From: Ypsolopha sequella
Taxonomy: Eukaryota > Arthropoda > Insecta > Lepidoptera > Ypsolophidae
Length of the DNA: 64,000 nucleotides
NCBI GenBank assembly: GCA_934047225.1
Contig: OW203983.1
Location: forward strand, 806,001-870,000
Direction: 5' to 3'
Both the position numbers and the translations under genes were made by a program. Numbering within the stretch: position 1 is the stretch's first letter; the number at the start of each line of letters is the position of its first letter. Positions 53,071 through 62,776 of the stretch are shown piece after piece. The notes beneath the pieces were generated by a model. That model had not been told where the DNA came from and made no database searches. It saw only the letters and a program-made list of their open reading frames with translations.

Positions 53071-54225
53071 AATAATTTCTCCATACAAGCCAAAGATTAC
53101 AAAAGTAAAGATAAGCCCTTACCGTAGTATCACAGCACCAAAATGTTTCCACCTTTAAATGGGTGACGCTCACACGTTTGGAATCAGTGCTCACCTGAAC
53201 ACAGTGATAGTTGGACGCCTTAAGTGCACTTGAAGTTAATCATTTTAACTACTTTACTAGTCTGATCAGTTTGCTGACCGTAGGTAGACAGATACATAAG
53301 TGTGCGCGCGTCGGCATTATTTTAACGCACGCATTCATAAACAATGCAATATATTTTAAGTGCCTGGGGCTCATCTAAACTTTTGAAATCTTTGATACAA
53401 GCTCTATCGAATCCTATCACCACCTCCTTCGGTCGGTGATACAGATTTTCTACATAAACCGCATAAACGACAAAAAGTAGAAAAAAAGAGCTAATAAGCT
53501 TGTTACTGAAATGCTAATGAAGATAGAACTAATAAAAAATAGTTTTTTTTTTGATCTGTCAAAACAGAAAAACTACTTAGGTTATTTCTTGGTACAGTGT
53601 TAGCTAAATAGTAGAAAGAACGATAGGATTGGCTGCCATCTTGAATTAACTGTCAAAATCGGAGAGATACACGCGTTATCGACTACAATGCTAGCTATCC
53701 AGGTAACTTTATTTACAGCCGATAGATAAAAGTGTGAAAAAACATACATAAAAGTTTCAAGTTATCAAGATAAATATTAATTTGCTTTAGATGAGTAGAC
53801 AGACAGAGACAGACCACTTTTTTATAAGCAATCACACATCACAATCAGTATGTCTAAAATTCTCAAGTGACAAGGTCATCGGACAATTCTAAAAAATAAT
53901 GGTTAATTTATATACCAAAATAATGAAAACTGTGTCCTAAAATATGGCTATGGTAATTGCATTAAAATTAAAATACTTATACATTATTTTTTTTTAATGG
54001 AGACCGTAGATGAGCCACCGATTGTTATTTTCACATATTTTCCAAAATAGCGTGTAGGTAATGCACTGCAAACTCTAAACGCGTATTTTTCTATGACTCG
54101 GGGGTATAACCTAAGGCATAACTGTCGATAGAAGCCCGAAGTTAACGATTATTAAAGAACAATTCGCACTTTTACCATTATCACTTGGTAAGTCTTTGGT
54201 TTTACCAATAATCGGGCTTTTACAG
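53071..54225. other. No gene seen
   Basis: Mixed AT-rich sequence without recognisable coding, RNA or repeat structure beyond short fragments. Confidence 0.4.
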
Positions 54226-55165
54226 TGACATGTATACCATGCGCCATTCGTCACTAGATCGTTATCGCGTTGTGTGACGTCATGCGAGTACACAGTCGAG
54301 TACCTACTTATATATACGACAGATGCCGCTTGCGACCGCGTGTTTACCCGTGTGTTTCGCTCGCTCATAATTTTACAGTAACATGTTTACCTGAGCGCCA
54401 TTCGTCACTAGGTTTTTATCGCGTTGTGTGACGTCATGCGAGTACACAGAACTATTAATAAGGAATAGAAATGCCATGAAAGCCGTGACTGCGACGCACC
54501 GATTTGATCAATACGTCAAGACGTAACCCGCGGGCCTCTCATTTCTCAACCGAACGCGTTAGAACAAACATATTGTAAAAATGGTGTATTGCAGCGTGGC
54601 AAATTGTTCTAACTCTTCAAATAACGCAAATAAGACATCCAAAGAATTTCATTTCACTCGTAAGTAATTTAAACATGTATTTACTGTGATATTTACGGAA
54701 TAAACCTCGCGGTAAATAAAATTTCAACCTCACCATGAAATATTTAGCATATTAGCGAGTAGCGTTGAAATTAGACAATATTTTGTCCATTGCAGGTTAT
54801 AAAGAGTGTCACACGTTGAGTTAGAATATTAACGCCGCAATGTATATTTTTTCAAACATTATCAACACGGACCTAATGTGTCATAGTACGGCCGATGGTC
54901 ATGGCTTTTTACACATATGTATAATAGCTTGGCACAGTGCCATGACGTGTTTGGTATTTTACATCTAAGCTTCATAGAAATACGGTGTTATTTTGGCTGT
55001 ATGAAGACAGGCGAATCTATGAGTGTGCCGTGAGTGCGAGGTGCTGGTATAAAATTTGTGTCACGCCATCCCCGTGTTTGAGTACCTACTTATATATTTA
55101 TATACGACAAATGTCGCTTCCGACCGCGTGTTTACCCGTGTTCTTCACTCGCTCATAATTTATAT
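54226..55165 (+). repeat. Duplicated ~150-bp unit, second copy split by an insertion
   Basis: The first unit (54226-54372) contains gtgtgacgtcatgcgagtac, cgagtacctacttatatata and gaccgcgtgtttacccgtgt. The second begins at 54376, breaks after gcgagtacacag at about 54450, and resumes at about 55078 with gagtacctacttatatattt, ending near 55160. The intervening piece of about 625 bp is the P-like relic. Confidence 0.75.
54447..55077 (+). mobile_element. P-like relic with THAP exon, copy at 54 kb
   Basis: Inserted into the second copy of the duplicated unit above. The left end cacagaactattaataagg is shared with the 18-kb copy (complement at 18640-18660). THAP exon 54581-54659 encodes MVYCSVANCSNSS... 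It has a one-base loss after TCCAAA relative to the 18-kb copy, but keeps a consensus GTAAGT donor at 54660. A matching acceptor ttgcag ends at 54795. No transposase catalytic region follows. P-element membership is inferred from the THAP domain. Confidence 0.5.
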
Positions 55166-55375
55166 CAAAGTAATATCAGAGAATATAAAGTATTACTACG
55201 TAATATTGAACCTAATTTGGTATCTTATTTCGGATGTGCAAAGACGGAATGTAAAATATATAATGTAAAAAAAACTATCTAATTATCTATATGTAGATAG
55301 CATACGTAGTCAAACTTAAGATATAATTTACTAGCTATAACACTGTATTACTTCCCGGAACATAACGATCTAGGA

Positions 55376-55670
55376 AACTAATTAATTATGTACATACATA
55401 CATATACTACGCCTTTCTCCCGGAGGGGTAGGCCGAGACTACAGATTTCCATCAGCTACGATCCAGACACACCTCTTTCGCCTCTTCCACATCCATCAAT
55501 CTAAGCCCTTCAATTCCGGGTACTTTTGACATTGCCCTTCTACAGTATGTCGCCAATTTGGTCAACATAGGATCTTGTACGGAATTATTTCTAATTATGT
55601 TCGTGTATCCAATCGTCGTTATCTGCATGACACATACAACTCTATGATACAAACAGTTTATCATACGTCA
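55376..55670 (+). repeat. Lepidopteran 'acatacatacatat ... cccggaggggtaggc' repeat
   Basis: The run acatacatacatatactacg, then cctttctcccggaggggtag and gatttccatcagctacgatc, is a common lepidopteran dispersed repeat. The minus-strand open stretch inside it is incidental. Confidence 0.6.
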
Positions 55671-55826
55671 CGCAGGTTGTAGAGGTGTTAACTCGTCTAA
55701 TAAATAGAGGGCAGTTGCATAATGTTAAACAACAGGTTTCGAGAAGTTTTTCGCTAGTCTCATATTTTGACTGGTTCTTGTATTTTTATCTCTTTATTTA
55801 ATTAAAGTATAGGCTTACTTTTTAAA

Positions 55827-56066
55827 TTTACTTGTTTGTAAGTAACTAACGTTAAGAAAAAATGACATGATCTTGCTAAGTTTCTCGCCCTTCTTCTTAG
55901 CAAGTCTAATCGAATGGGCGGAGTTAGACATACATTTATTAAAGGTATTGCATATATTTATAATATTATATAAATATTATAATATTATAAATATAAAAGA
56001 AGGGCGAGAAACTTAGCAAGATCATGTCATTTTTTCTTAATGTTAGTTACTTACAAACAAGTAAAA
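55827..56066. mobile_element. Long-arm hairpin element
   Basis: Arms of about 70 bp, 55827-55897 and 55998-56066, are reverse complements with a single mismatch seen. They include aagaaaaaatgacatgatct and tgctaagtttctcgcccttc. The loop holds a second AT palindrome (tataatattatataaatatt). Near-perfect arms suggest a recent origin or gene conversion. Non-coding. Confidence 0.8.
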
Positions 56067-56099
56067 TATTTACTCCTTATTCCTATATTTTTTATTTTA

Positions 56100-56290
56100 T
56101 TCAAGAGTATTTTTTTTTTATTTAAGTACACCTAACCTTTTATTATTTCCTTGTGTATTTCCCCATATTATTATTTATTATATAAAACTATAACATCAAG
56201 ACATAGTTTATTTAACCATATAACATTAAAACCGATATGTAATAAGTGTATCTGATATACCTTCATTACATAAATAAATATATTTCGATT
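56100..56290 (-). repeat. AT-rich dispersed repeat, partner of 19985-20165
   Basis: The complement shows aaggaaataataaaaggtta, and a shared tatcagata / taaatatatttc end. Confidence 0.65.
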
Positions 56291-56730
56291 TCAATATTTC
56301 TTATCTGGCAAACAAAACCGAATCTTTGTTAAATGGCCGTAAGGATAGTGTTGTCCACGCGTTGTGCTATTATTTATTGCAACAAGAAGCGAGACAGAAT
56401 CTTGGACACAGAGGCCATCGCAATCGACTAAAGGTTGCTGTACTTTTAACAAAACGAAACAATAGAAGTATTCAAATGTACAAATATATTACACGCTATC
56501 GTCTGTCTGCGCGTGTGTTCTTTTATAGCTCGATTGTAGTATAATAGGGATTTCCAGTACTGAGGACGTTTTTGCATATGATTTTCACACTGTAATGAAC
56601 GGGGGCTGTGCAGCGTAAATGGAAATGCTTCCAGTATTCAGAAACACAATACTTGCAGCAGGGTTTACGGCAACCGGTTTCGTTTTTAGATATTTTAAAT
56701 GCTACCCCGAATTTTGTTATGTTGCGCGGA
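56291..56730. other. No gene seen
   Basis: A plus-strand open stretch (56326-56544) has no recognisable domain. aatggaaatgcttccagtat at 56619 recurs with changes at 58371 (tatggaaatgcttcgagtat), hinting at another dispersed repeat. Confidence 0.4.
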
Positions 56731-57512
56731 AGTAATTACCAACGCGTTACGAGACATTTTAGTAATTACCAACGCGTCTCGAGACATTTTAGTAATTACC
56801 AACGCGTCACGAGACATTTTAGTAATTACCAACGCGTCACGAGACATTTTAGCAATTACCAACGCGTCACGAGACATTTTAGTAATTACCAACGCGTCAC
56901 GAGACATTTTAGTAATTACCAACGCGTCACGAGACATTTTAGCAATTACTAACGCGTCACGAGACATTTTAGTAATTACCAACGCGTCTCGAGACATTTT
57001 AGTAATTACCAACGCGTCACGAGACATTTTAGTAATTACCAACGCGTTACGAGACATTTTAGTAATTACCAACGCGTCTCGAGACATTTTAGTAATTACC
57101 AACGCGTCACGAGACATTTTAGTAATTACCAACGCGTCACGAGACATTTTAGCAATTACCAACGCGTCACGAGACATTTTAGTAATTACCAACGCGTCAC
57201 GAGACATTTTAGTAATTACCAACGCGTCACGAGACATTTTAGCAATTACCAACGCGTCACGAGACATTTTAGTAATTACCAACGCATTACGAGACATTTT
57301 AGTAATTACCAACGCGTCACGAGACATTTTAGCAATTACCAACGCGTCACGAGACATTTTAGTAATTACCAACGCGTCACGAGACATTTTAGCAATTACC
57401 AACGCGTCACGAGACATTTTAGTAATTACCAACGCGTCACGAGACATTTTAGTAATTACCAACGCGTCACGAGACATTTTAGTAATTACCAACGCATTAC
57501 GAGATATTTTAG
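56731..57512. repeat. 30-bp satellite array (26 copies)
   Basis: Unit agtaattaccaacgcgtcac then gagacatttt. Monomer variants are tta/tct/tca before cgag, and agCaat for agTaat. Every copy carries acgcg or a decayed acgca. Since 30 is a multiple of three and there are no stops, both strands give long artificial frames (for example MSRDALVITK repeated on the minus strand). These are not genes. Confidence 0.97.
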
Positions 57513-57826
57513 ACATGAATCCCTAACGCTACTCCGAATACGCTCTTTGCGGACTTATTGAACCAGATGAATGGTGAGGATGATTATGTATTGAGAGGAA
57601 TAGAAATAACTTCGGTCATTTAGTTAATACATTTAGGAAAAATAACAGTTAATTCAAGGCATGCTATATAAGTTCTGTCGTTTACATATTTCCCGGCAAT
57701 TATGAATTTAGATGTTCAATGTTCAAATTTGTTGGAATTTAGAAAATTAAAACAATTGAAAGAATTACGATTAATGCAATTGTTTAGTCACAGCGTTGTT
57801 TTGAAACTGTCAGGTCACGTGCGGAA

Positions 57827-58140
57827 ATGAATCTTTGTAAGGAAAATGTTTGTGCAATAATTTTCTATAACTTCCGAAGAGGCCTAACACGACTTCAGTG
57901 TTTCCAAGAGCTAACATCTGTGTTCCATGATGAAGCCCCATGTCTGCGAACTGTCGAACGCTGGTATTTAAAATTTCAGCTTAGTGAGAAATCTCGTGAA
58001 GGACGTCCATAATCCGCCTTCACTGAAGATATTATCGTTGCTGTGAGACAACTAATTCTCTGACATACCGGAGATAGAGGCGTTATTAGTCATTTCAGGG
58101 ACAACCATTTAGAAGATCTTGCATCAGGCGCTTAGTGTGA
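57827..58140 (+). pseudogene. mariner transposase N-terminal relic
   Basis: ENVCAIIFYNFRRGLTRLQC, FQELTSVFHDEAPCLRTVER and WYLKFQ ... REGRP match the paired helix-turn-helix DNA-binding region of mariner transposases (FRxG...C...L...FGDEAPS..TV.RW...F). In-frame stops follow at 58010 and near 58061, after which SAFTEDIIVAVRQLI and a decayed stretch continue the homology. The catalytic DDD part is absent. Inverted repeats were not located. Confidence 0.8.
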
Positions 58141-58439
58141 GAAAGCTAGTTTAGGATGCAGGAAAATGCAAGTAATCGCGTATCGAACGGCCTAAATATT
58201 AAGATCAAAAAGTGAAATATGACATAAAGGTATATTAAAAAAAAAATTAATTATTACAATTTGACGATTTAAAATCAATTCGAAAGGAAACAAAATCGGT
58301 AGAACCCCGCCTTAAAGTTATGTGTACTTACGTTCATACACCGAAATGGTTACACGCCAGCCATAAGTATATGGAAATGCTTCGAGTATTCAGCACCGCC
58401 ACTTATCTGAGATGCGGGAGTCTTTCTAGCAAAATTTAT

Positions 58440-58530
58440 TCAAAAAAAAACCGCCCAAGCGCGTGTCGGGCCACGCGCAGTGTAGGGCTCCGTACAGGGA
58501 TTGCTCAACCACAAAATAAGGGCAACCGTA
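58440..58530 (-). repeat. Lepidopteran ggttccgta-type repeat fragment
   Basis: aaaaaaccgcccaagcgcgt, then gtagggctccgtacaggga: the complement of a repeat terminus, diverged. Confidence 0.55.
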
Positions 58531-58612
58531 ATGGATCGGTTTGACGTCATACCGTTGTATTTCGGTTGCCTTTAATTTCTCAACCGCAAAATAGGGTTCC
58601 GAAAAATTCCAA

Positions 58613-58885
58613 ATGGAACTTCAGAACCGATTTGCCTTGTTGGAAACCACTGAGCACGTCGACCAGCTTGCTAACAATTTCACGAATGTCGTCCGCGAAG
58701 TTGGCAGGGCTTATTTTAAGCCGGAGCGAAAGAATAAGGAGTCCAAGATTTCAAGCGGAACTTTGGACCTGATGAGGCAAAGACGGGAAATGTCGGCAGA
58801 TTTGGCAGATTACCCCCTTCTTAATAAGCGCGTTAAAAGGCAAATGAAATCAACAAAAACATATTTGCTTAAATGTAAAAATTAA
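58613..58885 (+). pseudogene. RTE-type LINE ORF2 linker fragment
   Basis: MELQNRFALLETTEHVDQLA, then FTNVVREVGRAYFK, SKISSGTLDLMRQRREMSAD and LLNKRVKRQMK form the segment between endonuclease and reverse transcriptase in RTE-type elements (L-x-N-R-F...L...T..LM..R). It stops where the Gypsy derivative begins. The RT tail of the same kind of element resumes at 61546, so the two may be one LINE split by the Gypsy insertion. Confidence 0.65.
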
Positions 58886-59246
58886 ACTAAATATTTAATC
58901 ACGAAATAATTTCGTATTTTTTTTATGAACAAAATATTCTTTATTAAACTTATCAATCTTCACATTTGGTGATAAATCTTCTAAAACTACAAAAGGGCCT
59001 TCGTAAACACAATCCAACTTATTACCTACTTGATTTTTCACTAAAACTAGATCTAGCATCTAACTGAGTTTTCTGCAATCTGTATTTTAACTCTTTGGGG
59101 TAGTCGTCGTAGTTATACAAAGGATCGACTCCCTTACATATATTGGATGGAAGGTTACAAACTTTGCCAAACACTAGTTCGTATGGAGTGCATTTCGTCT
59201 CTGAATGTACACTAGTGTTTAAAGAAAAACACCAAAACGGAACCCA

Positions 59247-59732
59247 CTAGCTCCAATCACTCCTGTTGTTTTCACATTGAATCCTAAGGTAGGCGCCTAA
59301 GTGCTTATGCGTATTTTCTATGCCTCCTAAGGTCTCGTGATGGTACGAGGTAGATATTAATTTCTCGATACCTAGTAACCTACACACCTCACTCATCACT
59401 GATGACGTAAATTCGGTACCCCTATCGGTCAGTATCTCTTTTGGGATACCGTAACGCAATATAAAACTGTTAACAAAAGCTTTGGCCACAGTTTCAGCGT
59501 CTTTTCGCTGCAAAGGATAAGCCTCTACATATTTGCTTAGATCGCACTGTATAGTAAGGATGTACCTTTTATTATAATTATCTATATCTAGTGGGCCCAT
59601 AATGTCTAAACTAATTCTTTCAAATGCCGAGTTGGCAGCGGAGGTTATAACCATAGGCTCTTTGATGTGTCTGTTCGTGTGTTTCTGAATTTGACAACTC
59701 TTACAACGTTTTACACAATCATTAGACGTCAT
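59247..59732 (-). pseudogene. Integrase fragment of the Gypsy derivative
   Basis: Begins with the second half of the zinc finger (CVKRCKSCQIQKHTNR), then AFERISLDIMGPL. The first catalytic Asp appears in LTIQCDLSKYVEAYPL, the second in EILTDRGTEFTSSVM, and STSYHHETLGGIENTHKHLG carries the Glu. The frame then breaks at NNRSDWS. It would integrate element cDNA. The catalytic residues survive but the protein is truncated. Confidence 0.82.
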
Positions 59733-59836
59733 TAGTCATACCAGGCCAAAAATTGTATTTTAATGTTATTTAACATGCGATTCATACCTGCATGTCCACT
59801 TGTGGGCAAAAGGTGAAAGTCATTTAAAATTGTCAT

Positions 59837-60763
59837 TTAAAAAATAAGGAATTTTGGTGACGCAATGTTACATTTGTTGATACTGCGCAGTATACTTTTA
59901 ATAAATCGAGCGTTACTCCTATTTTTTATGATGAGTAGCTCTACAATATTTAACTTTTGGCACAATTTTTCGAGATCCCTCGCTAACACCAACTCGGTCG
60001 ATAACGATCGGGTATCAAGAATGATCGCGGATTGCGATGGTATATAAGTGCAATAGTTAGCGTCACTTGAAACATACTCTGAAATATTCAAACTTTTGTC
60101 ATTAAAATTGTTTAAGAAAATTAATTCAGTTATCTCATTTGGTCGTTTGAGCACCTCTACTGCTGTAGATTGATCAGGCCTACTGGAAGTAAAAGGCTCG
60201 GTGGGTCGGTCATGGTCGGTGCCCTGACTCTCTAGCCTTTTCGTATGTGCTCTTGTCAACACCGAAACTACATGTTCTTGTAAGTCTTTAAGGTCTTTAG
60301 ACGAAACAGGAAGTCGGCTTAACGCGTCTGCAGCTGCGTTATTTTGACCTGGAACGTATTCAACCTCAAAGTCATACTTTTCTAAGTATAACCTAAACTT
60401 TGTCAGTCGGCGGAGATTAGCGCTCGCGGAGAGTCGCGTCTTAAGAATAAACTGTACTAACTGCTTTTGGGCGATATCGTTGAGCATTGAGCTGTATAAT
60501 TTGATACTGTCTATCAGTTGAGAGGTATCCTGCTCCTGACCTGTCATAATAGGCAACAGGGCGATGGCTGTTTTTAAATCGAAATTATCTTGCGCCATGT
60601 TTACGATTTCTGTGCACGTTACTACATATATGGGAATATTGAAACTTAAAATATATTGGTAAATCCCTCGTATATTTCCTATCAATATTGCTTGTATTTC
60701 TTCACTATTTAACACACTCGATTCTATTTTGACTCTTATATCAGACGAAATAGACTCCATCAA
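59837..60763 (-). pseudogene. In-frame fusion of Gag N-terminus to RNase H tail
   Basis: A 308-codon open frame. The N-terminal half is Gag (FDLKTAIALLPIM, SQLIDSIKLYSSMLND, FILKTRLSASAN). It passes directly into the end of pol (RLTKFRLYLEKYDFEVEYVP, GQNNAAADALSRLP), the segment after RNase H, and then a linker towards integrase (VLTRAHTKRL, NYCTYIPSQSAIILDTRSL). So a deletion removed the rest of Gag, protease, RT and RNase H without breaking the frame. The product has no visible enzyme activity. Confidence 0.78.
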
Positions 60764-60799
60764 ACGAGTGTATAATTCTCGAGCTTCTTGAAACTTGAG

Positions 60800-61545
60800 C
60801 TGACCTGTCTCTGAACTTTGCCTTCCGGCTGGTCCGACTTAATGAGATATGCTTTTATTTCAACTAATCTCTAATTTCTAGCTCAGTTAAATCAGACATA
60901 ACAAACTAGACGATGGAAATCGTTTCAAAAATATAGGGAAGTACATAAAAACATTACATAAATAGTAACTTACTTGTCTAGTAGACTGTACTTAAAACAT
61001 ATCGGCACCGCGGCTATGACTTGACGGTGAGGGGTGGCACGTGGCATGACGCGGCGGCTCGCAGCCGTCAGTCATCGGCGGGCGGCGGGCGTCGGGCGTC
61101 AGAGGGCATCGGCTGGGCTGGCAGCTCTCGACTCCTTGTCCGCTGAGGGGACTATACCCTGGACTCCGTGGGCCGGGATTACCCTAGACACCGCTCGTAC
61201 GCTTCAAGTCTTCTTATAAGTTCTTCTTATAATTGGTGATGTCAGCTATGTTAGTTGTTTGATTTATGATTACTTGATTGTCAGCTATGCTACGGTGATA
61301 GTGGCTATGTATCTTCTTCTTTAAAGTGGCTTCTTCAATTTCATGCTCGTTTTGATCTTCCTATTTATAACGAAATCCTTGGGTTCTTGTGACTAAGGGT
61401 CGCCATGAGGGGATAGGTGTAGGTGTACTGATGTCAGGAACAAGTTAAAGGAAATGTTGTTTAATTGATGTTCGTATAATGAATGAATCTAAATAATTAG
61501 TACAAAAATACCTTAATTCTAACTTACTGACTAAGCGTAACTTTA
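60800..61545. other. Leader/LTR-side sequence of the Gypsy derivative; no separate gene
   Basis: 61010-61210 is strongly GC-rich (gcggcgggcgtcgggcgtca). A plus-strand open stretch there (61034-61219) is a composition effect. The minus-strand tggcgaccc at about 61400 could be the primer-binding site. Confidence 0.35.
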
Positions 61546-62394
61546 ATGACGCACGAAAGTGCATGTCGCAATGCTACACTGGCATGGTCGAGGCATAAAT
61601 GTGAACGGTACATTTCACATCTTCGCTTTGCCGACGACATCGTCATAATGGCGGAAACGCTGCAAGAACTGGAGCAAATGATGCGCAGCCAAAGTGATTT
61701 TTCCAGACGAGTGGGCCTGCGGATGAACTTGGATAAGACTAAGGTCATGTTCAACTGCCATGTCATCCAAAGGCCAGTAATCGTCGACAATATCAGCATC
61801 GAAGTTGTTCAAAAATATGTTTACCTGGGGCAAGCTATCCAGATTTGTAAAAACAACTTCGACTCCGAGGATGACAGAAGAATATGCTTTGAGTGGGCAT
61901 TATTCGGGGAGTTGCGTCACATATTTACGTCGCCAATACGGCAGTGCTTAAAGACTAAATTCTACAACCAGTGCGTCCTTCCAGTGATGACGTACGGCGA
62001 TGAGACGTGGTCTCTTACCAAAGGCTTGATCCATCGATTTAAGGTCGCTCAACAAGCTTTGGAGCGGGCTATGCTTGAGATATCTCTGATGGACAAAATC
62101 CGAAACCAAGATATCCGTCAGAGATCGAGGGTGACCGACATAGCCTGCCGAATCAGTAAGTTGAAGTGGCAGTGGACTGGCCATATCTGCCGCCGACGTG
62201 ATAACCGTTGGGGCCGTATGGCATTGGAATGGAGACCACGTATAGCAAAGCGCAGCGTAGGCCGTCCTCGTGCCCGCTGGACTGACGATCTGAAGGACGT
62301 TGCTGGTGGCGGCTGGATGAGGATGACTGAGGACCGCCAAGAGTGGCGTAATATTGGGGAGGCCTATGTGCAGCAGTGGTCGAATACGGGCTGA
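61546..62394 (+). pseudogene. RTE-type LINE reverse transcriptase, C-terminal part
   Basis: About 280 codons open. They contain the catalytic box HLRFADDIVIMAETLQELEQ, then LRMNLDKTKVMF, KYVYLGQAI, LPVMTYGDETWSLTK, ISKLKWQWTGHICRRRDNRW, RPRARWTDDLKDVAGGGWMR and EWRNIGEAYVQQWSN. This is the palm C-terminus, thumb and terminal region of an RTE-type reverse transcriptase. A frameshift just before LRFADD separates WHGRGINVNG, which belongs upstream. Palm motifs before FADD are missing. The stop is followed by gatggatggatgg, the typical 3' end. Confidence 0.85.
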
Positions 62395-62494
62395 TGGATG
62401 GATGGACTCTTCATATTGCGAAAAAAATGTAGTACGCTTAGCTGCAAGTAATTTTAAATAATAGGTAATTTAGTGTAGTTTCTTAAATAGTAAA

Positions 62495-62690
62495 ACTTAT
62501 CTCCAAAACCTTATCTCCAAAACTGGTGGACCAAAAATATGAAAATAATCATGGTAATATTTGTGTACGTAAAGATTACAGGAAAAATAAAGTGGTTGAG
62601 AAATTCACGAAAAAAAATGACGAAATTAAATTTATCATCCACAATACGGAACCCTAGGTACGCGAGTCTGACTCGCACTTGGCCGTTTTT
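62495..62690 (+). repeat. Lepidopteran ggttccgta repeat, long-variant 3' part
   Basis: Matches 2330-2512: ttatctccaaaactggtgga, gtacgtaaagattacaggaa, aatttatcatccacaatacg and gagtctgactcgcacttggc. Confidence 0.8.
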
Positions 62691-62776
62691 TAAACAACTT
62701 AATCTAAGAGAAATATCGATATCAGTAAAGTAATCTTCGGAACAGGCGCCTTAAAACCTGAGTGTTTATTTAGCGA

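Larger units (their letters stand above)
58900..61460 (-). mobile_element. Ty3/Gypsy deletion derivative
   Basis: On the minus strand, in order: possible leader and primer site (tggcgacccttagtcacaag near 61390-61410), Gag start, a Gag-RNase H fusion (59837-60763), integrase zinc and core (59247-59732), and the integrase C-terminal region in broken frames (58900-59250, with YELVFGKVCNLPSN). Protease and the RT core are missing. LTRs were not delimited. The Gag family matches the relic at 37.0-38.1 kb. Confidence 0.7.

Noticed and set aside
56608..57526. Long open frames on both strands over the 30-bp array (for example 275 codons plus, 273 codons minus)
   Set aside because: A stop-free 30-bp unit repeated 26 times opens several frames automatically on both strands; not coding.
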